From: Trichostrongylus colubriformis | Taxonomy: Eukaryota > Nematoda > Chromadorea > Rhabditida > Trichostrongylidae | Direction of reading: 5' to 3' | Assembly: GCA_963978905.1 (NCBI GenBank) | Contig: OZ022259.1 | Span: forward strand, 15,128,001 to 15,192,000 | Length of the DNA: 64,000 bases | In this document: positions 37,601-48,829 of the stretch, in pieces | Layout of the letters: each line of letters starts with the position of its first letter | Numbering within the stretch: position 1 is the first letter of the stretch | Program-made: the position numbers and the translations under genes | Notes under the pieces: model-generated | What the model was told of the DNA's origin: nothing | The model's database searches: none | What the model saw: only the letters and a program-made list of their open reading frames with translations

Positions 37601-39744
37601 GGGCGATCCTCACCATAATTGATGAACTATCTTTCTAAAGCGTGCATAAAACGCTGTTACTTACGCAAAGGCAGGAGCACCAAAGACAGAACAACGAAGA
37701 ATCCCTCGGGATGGGAGGTTTCGGGGCCGGTGTGCTCTCAAGTTATGCTGTACATTAAACACGGAATCCTGTACACGTTCAACTGATGCAGCATTTCCAC
37801 GCGATAGTTTACTAAGAATTATTTTTTAAGCTGCTATTCTTGTCCATGTCCAAAATGCTAGTGTTACCTGGAAAATACTAGGGGCGAAACATTCGACACT
37901 AAAAGAGCTCTAACGCTCCCTTTCTTCTCGAGTGCATGAAAATGATCATTCACCTACAGACACACTAATTCCCCTTCCCCTAGCCTCCGTTTTTTCTGTC
38001 TTGAACTTGGTCAAGGACGTGGAGACGTTGTAGGAAAATGATGAGAAATTAGCATAAAACGAAGCATGATGAGACACAAAGCATACCAAAGATCCGTAGA
38101 GCGTCTGGAAAAAGCGATGGAGACGCCGTTTGGGATTCTGGTCAGTTGAATTCGCATGGCATAACCATTGAATTGCAGAAATGCTAAACTACACAGAGAT
38201 GCAGTTCCTGTTACAATAGCGCAATTTTTGGCGCAGGCGTCCTCACATGGAATAGGAACACCATTACGGTTACATGTTCATATCTCAAATTGAAGTACTT
38301 TTGCCCAAGAGAAGTGAGCACGCCCTCAATCTTCGTTCTTTTGCGAAGTGAAACTATGGAAAGAGCACAGTGAAAGGACACACCTGATAGCTCCATCAAA
38401 GGCCCCGGGCAAGAACGGTACTCCACTGCCCATATCAGACAATATAAAATCGCCCATATTTCCTCTATCATTATCATCTTGACTTGCAATTTCTGAATAA
38501 AACATTCAAAAATCCAGAGGGTATAGCAAAGGTAAAAAATAACTTACCCAGCATAGGTCTGCTGATATCAAGTCCCACCCAATAATGGCCACCATTAGCC
38601 AAAACTCCGCCACTTATGCCTGTACCGCATCCTTCAACAAAAACCATTATTTCTACTGAAAATCTCAGGACGGTTGTGGTCAAAGATCGACATGACGTAC
38701 CAATGTCCAGTAAAAACGCTGACTTTTCGTCTGGTAGCGCAAGCAATTCCAGTGCCCTTTCTGCCATTTCAGTTTGAATAGAGACTATGTGGGAATTCGA
38801 GGCGTACTTGCATGCCTCCGACTCATTATAATACTGAAACAGTTCTTTTTAAATTTATCGTCCGAATTTCATGTAACATTGTCCTCAAGCGCTAATTCTC
38901 TGGATGTAACACTACGAGTTTGCTCTACGATAACCGAATGCATTTCGTCCGCACCAATGGTCAAAGAACGCCGTAGTGTTTGCGGTTCACAGGAGTTTCT
39001 GAGCAATTGCCCCTTGCCTTTCCATTCTGGTGCGCTAAAAAAAAACGTAACGACAGAACCAATGAACTACATTGATTCACTCTGAATGAGTATTCTGAAG
39101 AAATCCTCTGAATGAGTATTCTGGAGAAATCATTTTTAGGTGAGTCTTATGACACTTTTCAAAAACCTGCATGACTAGCACATATGCTAGGCTACCCTTC
39201 AATCATGAATAGTCGTTCAACATATGGTAGCTCGCGTGGACGTGATAGCCACCATGAGTCTACGTGGTGTTTAGGTTAGTCACTTACCTCTTGTCGCGTT
39301 CTTACCCCATCTATCTGAGGATAGACATTCTGTCCAGTCAAACGATCGGCGCACCCAGAATCCCTCCGCAGACCACTTGAGCTTTTCATTTAGAAGGATC
39401 CTCATAAGCCACGTTCATACTTCGCCACAAAACTTAATGCGCTCCCAACGCCTTGGTTGGCTTGACGCTTGTACGGTGGATCGAAACACTGATTTGAGCG
39501 TTGAACAGCTAGGGTTATCAATAGTACCGGCCTAGCCAATTAATATCAATTATACAATTATATAGTATTGTCTATAATGTTAGCTATTATCAATTATTAT
39601 ATTATATCCAACTACTATTTATTTACATTCCAATAAATCGGCATTTCGATTAGGAGACGCCAGTTTTTCAAATTCGAATTCTTGAGAAATCCTCACCAAT
39701 TCCGGAGGACCAGAATGTTCCGGTCTGACACGATTTGCGGCCAT
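31611..39744 (-). CDS. bud-23: 18S rRNA (guanine-N7) methyltransferase BUD23/WBSCR22
   Basis: Nuclear SAM-dependent enzyme that methylates a guanine of 18S rRNA, with TRMT112 as partner, during 40S subunit assembly. Nine exons: 39744-39697, 38833-38701, 38631-38548, 38492-38384, 38183-38087, 35344-35208, 31980-31876, 31816-31721, 31665-31611. They join without a frame break to 287 residues (human about 281). It starts [19 protein letters not shown] motif I (LDIGCGTG, near residue 58) is split by intron 2. It ends with the basic tail [10 protein letters not shown]. The start lies 340 bp after the vps-22 stop on the same strand, so co-transcription and SL2 trans-splicing are plausible. Introns 5 (2.7 kb) and 6 (3.2 kb) are inflated by a mariner element and a dispersed repeat. 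Confidence 0.95.
34146..34998 (+). repeat. Dispersed repeat, copy 3 of 3, in bud-23 intron 6
   Basis: Starts GATTGCAGTTCGTTAAGTTG and matches 16,016-16,555 for GCACACATTGCACACACGAC, CATCATCATGAATGAATGAA and GGGATGATCAGATTA, then carries about 300 bp more before a last shared block near 34,950-34,998. A doubled TTTCCTTCTCCCAGGCCAGG lies at 34,730-34,768. Class unknown. Confidence 0.65.
35633..36878 (-). mobile_element. Mariner transposon (decayed) in bud-23 intron 5
   Basis: A 1,246-bp element with perfect inverted ends of at least 31 bp starting TTAGGTTGTCCC, flanked on both sides by TA. It encodes a mariner transposase on the minus strand in three pieces: an N-terminal helix-turn-helix part (36733-36143), a central part (36131-35943) and a C-terminal part (35939-35724). 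The three acidic catalytic positions are visible (TGDE, HDN, APSD), with 34 residues between the last two, that is D34D. One frameshift near 36,140 and one in-frame TAG at 35,943-35,945 break the gene. It lies in the same orientation as bud-23. Hookworm mariners such as bandit are possible relatives, but the subfamily is not settled. Confidence 0.93.
35724..36733 (-). pseudogene. Mariner transposase, broken by frameshift and stop
   Basis: Would encode a DNA transposase of about 340 residues that binds the inverted ends and performs cut-and-paste into TA. The N-terminal part shows the mariner helix-turn-helix and the linker DKPRTGRP. The central part contains LLHDNAHPY, and the C-terminal part [14 protein letters not shown] frameshift separates the first and second parts. 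A TAG, where the family usually has Trp, separates the second and third. So it is not functional as it stands, although the ends remain intact and could still be moved by a related enzyme. Confidence 0.9.
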
Positions 39745-40084
39745 CTCCAGTTGTTGAAAGGCTGCGCAAAAAACATATTAAATTTCGCTTCCGTTGGCTT
39801 TGAGATATTTTCGAATTCCGAAGCCTCAGAAGGCATTGAAAGAATCTTTAGAGCAGTTTCTCTTAAAACAAAGAAACAGCAAGCGACTGAACTTATTTAT
39901 TTCAGAACATGACAAGTTTTACTCACACTAAAAGCAGCTTTACTCACGAAACTAGAAAAATCTAAAAAACTTTTTACAGTCTCACAGATCACTACTGCAC
40001 AATCAGACGAACACCGAGCTAAGAGATTCTTTACAAGTACGCAGGACGACGACAACAAAATGTTTACATATGGACTAGCCACAT

Positions 40085-42023
40085 TTAGTATACACTCATG
40101 CTATGAATGCTTTCCGAAACACTTGTGCTGCTGGAAGAATGGCAATGTTGCTGAAGGAACAACGACGGTACCCAGTATTGAACAGTATCCACTGCTTGCT
40201 CATCCACCCATGCCAGTCCTTCCTTCACTAAATGGTCCAACACAGACTGAGTTCTTGCTTCATCCCACCTGTAAGAAACGCTCGGCTTATTCACAAAAGC
40301 CCGTATACTGCACGAAAGTGTAGAGCGCTAACAAACTTACCGCAACCTATCCATAATAATCTCTTTTGTGACATACGCAGCATCCTCTGCCAATTGCAAC
40401 ACTCGTGAATGATCCATGCTTAGTTCGCCAGGAACCGACTGTACAAGAAAACGTCCTCCACCTAGTGGCACGAGTTCAAATCCGCCGCCTAATACTTTCA
40501 GTTTATCAACAGCCCGAAGAATGTCGTCTCTGGAATTGGGACAGCACAACTTTCATGATTCTAGCAGCTTAACCAATTCACAAAATTCTCGTAAACCTAC
40601 GTTGTGATAGTTTCCTTTCTTGTTCGAGATCTACTACGCATCAAACGATTCCTTATCTCTTCTACTGTCATGATGCCTCCATTATAATGACTAGTGGACA
40701 AGCAAACCTACAGAATAATAGGATTGTAACAATGGCGATGTAGAAAGCTACCTCAAACCCTGCACAAGTAGGTTTCCATGCTTATGTGACACAGCGCGTA
40801 GTGAGCGCCTTTTATGACATGCGGCGCGGCAGCACGCGCCACGTCACACGTGCAGGAAACGCGGCCTGACGGGTAGCGAAGAGCAGTGCAAGGACAAAAA
40901 TCATAATGGAAATTGAGGATTCAGTGCTATCATACCTCAACAATTTGCACAGCAAGCTCATAGTAAAAATCTCCAACACCCAGTTTCTCAGCCCAAAAAC
41001 CTTTTCCGGCTGAAAGCAAATACTCAGTGTAACATTTGCAACAAATTAAAATTTCATTGCTACGCACAAGCAAGTGGATCGACTCCTACACTAGCACACA
41101 TCTCTTGGAAATGGCGACGGAATTGTGAGTTCTTTCGAATCTCATCGCGGTGACGATGAGCAAACTGTTCCAGCCTATAAAACGAAGAATCACAGTTGAA
41201 GGGAACGACTGGATATTACACATAGTAAAGTTTAAAAATCTAAGTCAGGAATTAAAAAGCGTGAGTTCATTGTGCCCATAACTACTGCAATGCCGTGACG
41301 ATCGGAAGGATTTCGCGTGAAGATGCATTTATTCGTGATCCCAGCGAGCATGTCAATGAGCCAGCCAGCACCAACGAGTGCCTCACGTTCTGATCGCGGC
41401 AAGAGCGTTGCATATTCCTTGAATGGATCGCGATCGCCTCAGTCGCGGCACCGAATATGAATCCATCCCAAGGCAACAAATGCGTGCGGGGGTGATGCCA
41501 CCGAATAGCTTGTGCGTGTTACCATAAGGCTACTATACACGTAACCAGTAAGGCCACTTTGTGCGGGCAGAGCGTGGTTGCGTTCACACGCACCGAGGCA
41601 GAGTTCCACGGGGAAAGTGCAGAGACGTCGCAGGCAACGAGACAAGGTGGCGCAGGTGGAGACGCAGAGACAAGCAGCCAGGCCCTGTCGCCGCAAACTA
41701 TGAACGCGGCGTAAACAAATCTACAAGGAGTCACAAATACCGGCCACGTCATAACACATACAACTTTTCAGTTGATTCGAAGCTACCTCATAGTAAACTC
41801 TTCTAGCTGTTTTGAGAACATTTGCAGTTGCTCGCTTGCCATTTGCTCTCCTTTGGCATTGAATTTGGCCTACAGTGAAAAAGTAAAGCAACTGAAGTAA
41901 AAAGTTTAGCAAGTGAACAGTGAACAGCAAGTGAAAAAGCAATGTTTTAGAAAAGAGGGGTACCTGAGTCTCCTGCTTGCGTTGAACCGCAGCAACACCT
42001 ACACCACGTCGCCGCGAGGCCAT
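40085..42023 (-). CDS. vps-22: ESCRT-II subunit VPS22/SNF8
   Basis: Cytoplasmic subunit of ESCRT-II, which with VPS25 and VPS36 sorts ubiquitinated membrane cargo into multivesicular bodies. Seven exons: 42023-41964, 41869-41787, 41174-41068, 41009-40936, 40707-40601, 40529-40341, 40268-40085. They join cleanly to 267 residues (human 258). Landmarks are N-terminal [35 protein letters not shown] in the middle, [12 protein letters not shown], and the second winged helix with [12 protein letters not shown]. The C-terminal tail is serine-rich ([14 protein letters not shown]). The ATG follows GCTAAGGTG, and AAG could be the trans-splice acceptor. Next downstream is bud-23, 340 bp away on the same strand. 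As I recall, the C. elegans orthologues are also neighbours. Confidence 0.95.
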
Positions 42024-43328
42024 CACCTTAGCAAGCTTGAAATATGATCTATCCTGTGTGAAAGGGCAAGGAAATTGGTACTATCGCTGAGAAAACAGCT
42101 TACACAAGAACATAGTTATTTCACAAAGTATTTACGCAAAAAAAAAACACAAAACAAGGGAGCAAGTCAGAACCCACTATAAACAATGATAACACTGTCG
42201 AATTTATGCACAGAGATAAAGAAGTGAATTGTTCCCAAAATGAGCTTGGACACCCATGGCGAATTCAGGAAAAATCCAGTCAACATCAGCAAACAACAGG
42301 TCCAGAACGAGACTTCTAAAAAATGCTGATGATGATAAGCTCAGCAACAAAGAGACTAGAAAATAACACCGTATTTGATACCTAAGAACATCACTAAAGC
42401 TCGTTATGATATGAATGTATGAGAAGGATAACAGCAGGTTCTTAGGCAAAACGGTGATTCCAGCTGTCGATATGTATCCTTTCTCTCTATAAAAAGCTGA
42501 GAGAATAACGGGATCGCGATCACCTTTCAACGCACACTTCGCATCGCCAAAAAATTATTGACAAGATCAAGGCACATTAACACAAAAAATCAGTTCGCCT
42601 TCAAAAGAAAATGAGAAAACCAGTTCCTAAGACCAGGCTGGTATGAACACTGTGAAGAAATCTGTCAACAATACCAGCAAACATTTTCTGGGGTTCATTT
42701 GGAATGTAAATAGAACAATTATTTCCACAATGGGATTGTGACGGAAAAATGTTGACACAAAAAAAAAGAAATCACTTCAATACCATTACTTCCTACTGCG
42801 AAGTACGGAAAGAAAATCCAGTAACAAACTTTCGCAATTTCTCGTATAAACCTGAGAGTCATAGCTAGCGATTCACCCGCAGCGACGCATAGGACTAACG
42901 GCACGGTCCTACACCGTCTAGTAATCTCTCCTTGCACGCCCTACTTTCTAATTCTCCTCTATGCGCGCTGCCTGCTCCATCTATTACGACTAATGAAGCG
43001 CACGCACCCAGTATGGCCCCGTATGGGAATGCCAGTCGGTACCTATCCAAGCCACACCAGTCAATCTAATCCACACTGCAAATTCTTCGCTAGCTATGAC
43101 TACTGCTTCGCCACATGCACTAATTTATGAAGTCTGTATAGTGATGAAACCATTTTGAAAACTAAATTGCCGTGCAGAAATAGCCCACAACGACCCACAC
43201 ACACAACTTTTCTGTTATGTTGCGAGTCCGCACAGATGTACTGAATTGCAGAATCGCGAAAGTGTGACACTGCAAACCGCTGAATATCAAAATCGCGAAG
43301 TCTGACGTCAGCCGTACAAAACAGAGAG
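42024..43328. other. Intergenic spacer between the JMJD8-like gene and vps-22
   Basis: About 1.3 kb with no exon recognised. It may hold the vps-22/bud-23 promoter. A fragment of a dispersed repeat (TTGCAGAATCGCGAAAGTGTG...AATCGCGAAGTCTGACGTCAG, 43,243-43,313) lies near its right end. Confidence 0.5.
43240..43320. repeat. Fragment of a GCGATTTTGCG-type MITE
   Basis: The short block ending CGCGAAGTCTGACGTCAGCC resembles the ends of the copies at 45,263-45,413 and 53,496-53,630 (TCAGACTTCGCGATTTTGCG). Only part of an element is present. Confidence 0.45.
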
Positions 43329-44420
43329 TTAAGGACTCAGAAAAGTGCTCATAAATACGCTTGTTTCAGTATTTAGTGTGGCATGCCACCATTTGTCCGG
43401 GAGAAAAATAACTTCACCAGGCTTCAGTAAACATTCTAAAGGACGTTTTTCACGGGGTAGACAAGGATATTCGTCCAAGTACCTACAATAAACTATTAAT
43501 AAATACAAAGTAATCCGTATTTGAGACCTTGACTTTGATAAACGCACCACTCCAGAGTTGTGTGATCTGGCTCAAAATGTGGTTTATCTTCGAATGGATA
43601 TAAGAACCATCTCTTCGACCCGTATATAACCTCGGCGAACACCGGACCGTGAAAGTGAAATGGCACACCAGTTCCTGTCAAATTTCACACTGCTTTCATT
43701 GATACATTTAGAGCGATATTAATAGCGATAAACGATAATTACCTGCGCCTGCGATCCCAAAACTGAGTGCGGGAGAATGTCCGGGAAGTGACCACTTTGG
43801 AAGTTTGTAAGTACGCAGTAGAGGAGCCCACAACTCTCGATCAATATCACCAAACAGATACATGGTCTCATTACCCAATGTTTCACGATTCTGAGGTTTA
43901 AGCTGGTGATCTATGTACTCTCCAAACGTAGTTGGTATCTGAAACAGATAAAAATGTGTTGGGGAACCAAAATGTCACAGCCGCGACTACTTTATTACCG
44001 TCATGATGGATCTTATGGCTACTGTCGCCGAATTAAAATGAACGTACACGAGTATAACTGTAGGTGTTTGCAGAATTCAAGGTAACGGGTGATTCATTCC
44101 AGTCTTCCAGCATTCTCTGCTTAGAAGTGCGCTTGCGGAAGTCTTCATTGTCGATGTTATAGATCACAACTGGCTCACTATATGCAAATCTGAAATAAAA
44201 CCTTACGGAAAATTTTCTTGACACGAAAGGAGCAAAAATTCGAGCACCTTTTCAAGAATTCCTTTTGAGTTAGCTCCTGAGCATCATGCCTCTCTATGTT
44301 ACAAGGCCCGTCATGTCCAACCACATCGCTCTTCTTGGTATGCCATCCTCCATCCTCGATCGCACCATGTTCCGCATGCAGGCGCGAACAAACGAAAAAC
44401 AAGAACAGCATGCGCTTCAT
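43329..44420 (-). CDS. JmjC-domain protein of the JMJD8 type, secretory pathway
   Basis: Five exons: 44420-44248, 44189-44048, 43938-43743, 43674-43548, 43482-43329; 263 residues, no frame break. The first 16 or so residues are a signal peptide (MKRMLFLFFVCSRLHA), followed by EDGGW, GPCNIERHD, the NSANTYSYTR block, LFGDID, SFGIAGAGTGVPFHFHG and WWHATLN. The order matches JMJD8, an ER-lumenal JmjC protein whose catalytic activity is unclear. The first metal-binding pair, HxD in active JmjC enzymes, reads H-F-H here; the distal His (WWHA) is present. It lies 382 bp after ntl-9 on the same strand, so it may be the second gene of one transcription unit. The family is clear; the biochemical role is not. 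Confidence 0.9.
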
Positions 44421-44802
44421 GCTTAGAACGAGCGGTAATTATTCTCTCATGGAAATGAATTTGAGCCTCAGTATAAAATAGCTTTCGCGTGGAATTAGAC
44501 ACGTTTGTGGGACAGAGAGCGCTCTTTTCGAGAAAAATTCATAATGTATATGAAACAATGCTCAATGAATACACAAGTCCCGAAACGAAACTACTGCAGC
44601 AAAATACAACACAAAAATGATTGCTGGAACATCGCAATAATGGCAAAGACATGGATATATTCAAATAACTGCACATAATTTTTACATCAGTTCCCCATGA
44701 AGGCAAAATCTACAAAACAAACCGAAAAAAGAAATGTCTAGTCGTTTGAGAATCACCGTTATAACCGTCCTTTCCCCTATTTTTTGTTGATGCGAATGTA
44801 CA

Positions 44803-47371
44803 TTATTCTGCTTCCGCAGCTGGACAATGGATATCTGCAAACAGTTTTATGAAGAATGACTCGGCAATACCTTCCACTTTCCATGACAAGGGCTCGAAAA
44901 ACGCGGCAAAAATCTGCAGAACATTAGAGCGGCAACCTTTCAGACTCTTTCATGTCCACAAATTAACATAATTCAGTTTGTTCTGCGCTTTTCAGCAAAG
45001 TGACATACCTAAGTTGTTCATGAGCGACCTCAACCAGTGACGGCTCGACTTATCCTCGTCCAAAATTGCTTTGAAAGTTTCGTCCTTGAGCTGGTCCGGC
45101 AAACATTGACGTAGCGCCTGCTGTGCGCTATAATTTGAAATTTACCAGCGTCCGAAATTCAGCGATCACGCAGCTTTCGAGAAGATTTCATGCTTACAAA
45201 ACTATGCAAAATGCATATACGAGTCACAAAATGAAACGTTATTGTATACACTTCATGAATGTAAGGCCGCAATCAGACTTCGCGATTTTGCGGTGTCGCT
45301 GCTCCGCAAGAAGTTGCAGTAGTGCAAAATCCCAAGGTCACAGCATAGCGTGCGAAAGTGTGGCGCAGCAAAACCGCAAAAACGCCGACTCTGACGGCGG
45401 CCTCAGCATAACGGTTAATCGTGAGAAGCCCCTAGAGCAACACTCAATCCCAAATATTCTTTCGATTAAAGAGGGAAGACTTATTTGAGCACGCAAGCAG
45501 AGTCGCGTGCACATAGATACACAAATGCAGTAAAAAATTTCCTTCATTGCTCCCACCGCCTTTCTTTCACTTCTTGCAATATTCTCAAGTTCCTCTTGAG
45601 TACGCACATCAATGTACGAAAATTGAATTTCGATAAAAAATGAATTTTATGATAAGCAGTAGGGAATAAAAGTTTTTACATCATATTTATGCAAGATATG
45701 TTCGTATGTATGCAATATATTGACCATTTACTATAAAAGATGCCAAGAAATTGAATTCATTACAGGAAGTGAACAAAAAACATTCTGTTATTATAAAGAT
45801 GGCTTACCGAGGATTGTCACTCAGCCGACTATAACATCGGATGACGTGCTTCAGCAACCTAGACGAAGGGTCTCGGGACAGCTTCATCACCATTTTTCCC
45901 TAAAATGAGATTTGTGGCCTGACGAATGAATGCGGTAACAAAGTGAACTTACGAGAATCATAGCAACATGACTGAAGCGTTCATATGTTTGGCAAATGTA
46001 TGAGAGGCCAGTGTCGTCTAAGAGAATCTTTTGGAGAATGAACGTCGCGACTGTTTTTGACAGTTCAGTTCCTTGCTCCATGATTCGGAGACACAACGGA
46101 ATAATTTCAGTGGACAGTAAAAAAGAGATAACCTAAACATACAAAAATATTCATGCTCACAATGAAGAATGGCCAAGTAGATATCGCTGTAAAATAAGAA
46201 GCAAATAGACTGCTCAGGAGAAAAAAATTCCCTTTATTTACTAAGAAGCCTCACCGCACCGATGACAGGTTTTAAATAAATTCATCGGGGTTGTTATAAT
46301 TTCTAACCTCTTTTTCGTCAGTTTTGACCAGAGCGCCAATCACTCCTAAGGACGTTAGGCGAAGGTATTCGAATGATCGTGATGTCTTCGTTGTGTGAAG
46401 GAATGGGTAAAGGTACAGTGGAATATGAGCTGAAGTTAGTAATTTTAGAAACAAACCATCACACAAAAATCCAAATATTACGACGAATACACATGGAGTT
46501 CGAACCACAAGCCGAAAGGCTTCACACCTGCCTCATAAAATTCTTTCAGGATGAAGTGTCGTTAGCTGCTCCACAATAGGTATCACTATCAAATTCACTC
46601 AAATTCACTTGAACCCTGTTCGCTCTACCTATCGTTCCGGACTTCCCGTTTTAACCCTTAATCATTTTCAAATGCGGCCCCAGCTCACTTTTGGCGTCTA
46701 CACGGCAGTGCAGTTACTGCATTACATAAGCTTCCCACTTCCGGTTAAGACTGGGAGACCATGAAAATAAGTATGCAAAGAAAAGCAACCTTGAAGGAAA
46801 GGTCCTCGAGTATCCTTGTGACTGGCTACACACTGCATCAACGCAAGCGCGTTGCAAACTCGATTTGATTGAGCTGCCGTCAAATTCGCTGGCATTATCG
46901 CAGGATAGATGGCAATTACCTGAAAAAACAATAAGTAGCAAGTCAACAAAAAAAGTTTGTGGAAAAAACAACATAAAAATCTAAGTACGCCAATAAGCAG
47001 CACGTGACAATAATAAAATAAGTAATACCTCCTGCAGAAGGGCCGCCATGGTACCAAAAGAATACCACAACCATATAGGAAGCTCAGGTACACTATCTCT
47101 CTTCTTGCTCAATTCGAGAAGAGCATTTTCACGCTTGTTGCTGTCCTTTAAATCCAGAATCCATTGTAAGATTTCTTCCCTGGAAAAACGAACAAAATGA
47201 TCACCAAGAGTAAAACCCGTACGCTGTAGAGGTTGCAAACCAGTCATAAAAAACCAGCCTGTCCACTTGCATGCCGGGAGCGGATGGTTGTGCAGCCTGC
47301 TGAGCTTGAGTAGCAGGTGAAGCACGGGCATCTGGTGGTGCCAAGGTAATCACCTCATTTATGGGAATCAT
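44803..47371 (-). CDS. ntl-9: CCR4-NOT complex subunit 9 (CNOT9/RQCD1/Caf40)
   Basis: Armadillo-repeat subunit of the CCR4-NOT deadenylase. It binds CNOT1 and recruits microRNA and RNA-binding factors to silence and decay mRNAs. Eight exons: 47371-47223, 47179-47029, 46919-46790, 46429-46308, 46132-45953, 45899-45808, 45127-45009, 44834-44803; 324 residues (human 299). The core is strongly conserved: [63 protein letters not shown]. The extra length is an N-terminal Ala/Pro/Gln-rich segment. Exon 1's donor (GC|GTACGG) is weak, but it is the choice that keeps the frame. The ATG lies 10-12 bp after TTTTTAATTCAG, a good spliced-leader acceptor. mrpl-3 diverges 1.46 kb away. Confidence 0.94.
45263..45413. 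mobile_element. Small MITE in ntl-9 intron
   Basis: Inverted ends GGCCGCAATCAGACTTCGCG and (in complement) GGCCGCCGTCAGAGTCGGCG, about 150 bp, inside the 680-bp intron 45,128-45,807. Inner units resemble GCGATTTTGCGG. A related copy is at 53,496-53,630. Class uncertain. Confidence 0.6.
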
Positions 47372-48829
47372 ACTCTGAAGACTGAATTAAAAAGTTCACA
47401 GAAACCTAAATAAATCAGAAAAAAAAGCACCCACACGTTGAACCCTCAATGTAGGTCGATTTTACAAAAAAAAAATGTCAAGTCAAAGGTGCTGGACGCA
47501 ACACACATCGCGCCTGCTATTTGACGCCAAGCGAGATAGGTGGTCTGCCCGCCCTGTTCTGTGATGCTTCGTACTATCACCAAAAACTTTATCACGTTAT
47601 TATCCTGATCCAGATCTTATGAAGGAATCCACAACTTGCCATGGAATAATGGTTGCTAATTCAAAGCAGGTTCAGCGCAAGTGTATGCGAACTCGCGCTC
47701 TTGAAATGCTCGGGATTCCTTGAGGTTGTGTTCACAGTTTTGGAATTTGCGGGATTGCAGAATTGCGAAAAACGATAAGTACGCATCGACTGGTAGAATT
47801 TCGGGATTTGCGGAATTGTGGAAATACAGAATTGTGGAATTTGCGGAAAAGCATTAGACACGTATCGACGCTTTCACAATTCTTCATTTCCGCAAATTAC
47901 GCGATTCTGAAATTCCGCAAATTCCAAAACTGTGAACACAGCCTAAGCAAATGGAAGCAAATATGGCCGAAAAGCGCCGTAGGTGTTATCTCATCCCTGA
48001 CCAAGTTGCGAAATGGTATAATGGTTGTAAGAACAATTCTGGCGGGAGCGTTGTGGCGGTGGTTGCTAATTTGTGGGCTGCTCATCGTTGCTTTATCTGT
48101 TTTCAACGCTTAAGCTTACCTTTTGTGTCACCTTTTTGCGTACTGTTTATATGTTTATTGATGTTTGCGTTATGTAGGCGCTTCGACAATCATCTGGCTT
48201 AAAATACTTCATTTTACAGTATCTTTCTTTCTTTTCGAAAAGATCATTTCCATTTTGAGAAGCCACCCTACGCTAAGTAGGTATCGTCATTGCAATAATT
48301 ACACTGAACATTTTGAAGTTTTCTATCAAGCCAATTTCCAGATCCTTTTGAAATTGTGTGAGCTTCGTATGGCATTTGATTTTGGAGTAGCTCTACGTAG
48401 TGCCTATCGAGCAAAATAAGTTGTTTAAGTTATTAATATATTATTTTAGACGGAGATTCTTATATTCTTTTTTTCTAACTCATAGTTGGAACAAATGTGT
48501 CGTGCCTCTTAAATGGCTATGATTTTTAATTTTTCCGGATCCTGAGTTCGTTTTCAACCTTCGTTTTGCGCGATGATTGTAATGAATTTTTTTTTGAAGG
48601 ATGAGGCATTTTCTCAGTCCAGCCTCGGCAGGCCATTCCAAACGTGCACAGAATCAGCTCTGTATTTCCTGTACTTGGATCTCACTCTCGTTTCATAGCA
48701 ATGGCCAACTGGAGATCTTCATTGTTTTTTGTATCGTGCCGCTTGCATTTATGTATCTATTCGTCATTACTCCTACGGTGTCAATTAATGAGCATCAAAA
48801 AGACCGAGGACTAATGAGACTTTTGTCAG
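47372..48829. promoter_or_regulatory. Divergent promoter region between ntl-9 and mrpl-3
   Basis: The start codons face away from each other across 1.46 kb. The region should hold promoters for both gene clusters. Recognisable parts are the spliced-leader acceptor of ntl-9 (complement of CTGAATTAAAAA, around 47,381-47,392), a Harbinger-like MITE (47,724-47,943), and the acceptor TTTTGTCAG directly before the mrpl-3 ATG. No core promoter motif is called. Confidence 0.5.
47724..47943. mobile_element. Harbinger-like MITE, copy 2
   Basis: 220 bp, ends GGTTGTGTTCACAG and CTGTGAACACAGCC, TGA on the left and TAA on the right (a TAA duplication with one mutation would fit). The interior shares ATGC/GCGGAATTG units and CGCATCGACTG with the copy at 29,100-29,353. 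It sits within the divergent promoter of ntl-9 and mrpl-3. Confidence 0.78.

Noticed and set aside
39261..39320. Possible bud-23 exon ending at a GTAAGT donor (minus strand)
   Set aside because: The peptide does not match the family; the true exons 1 and 2 (39,744-39,697 and 38,833-38,701) join directly and match it fully.
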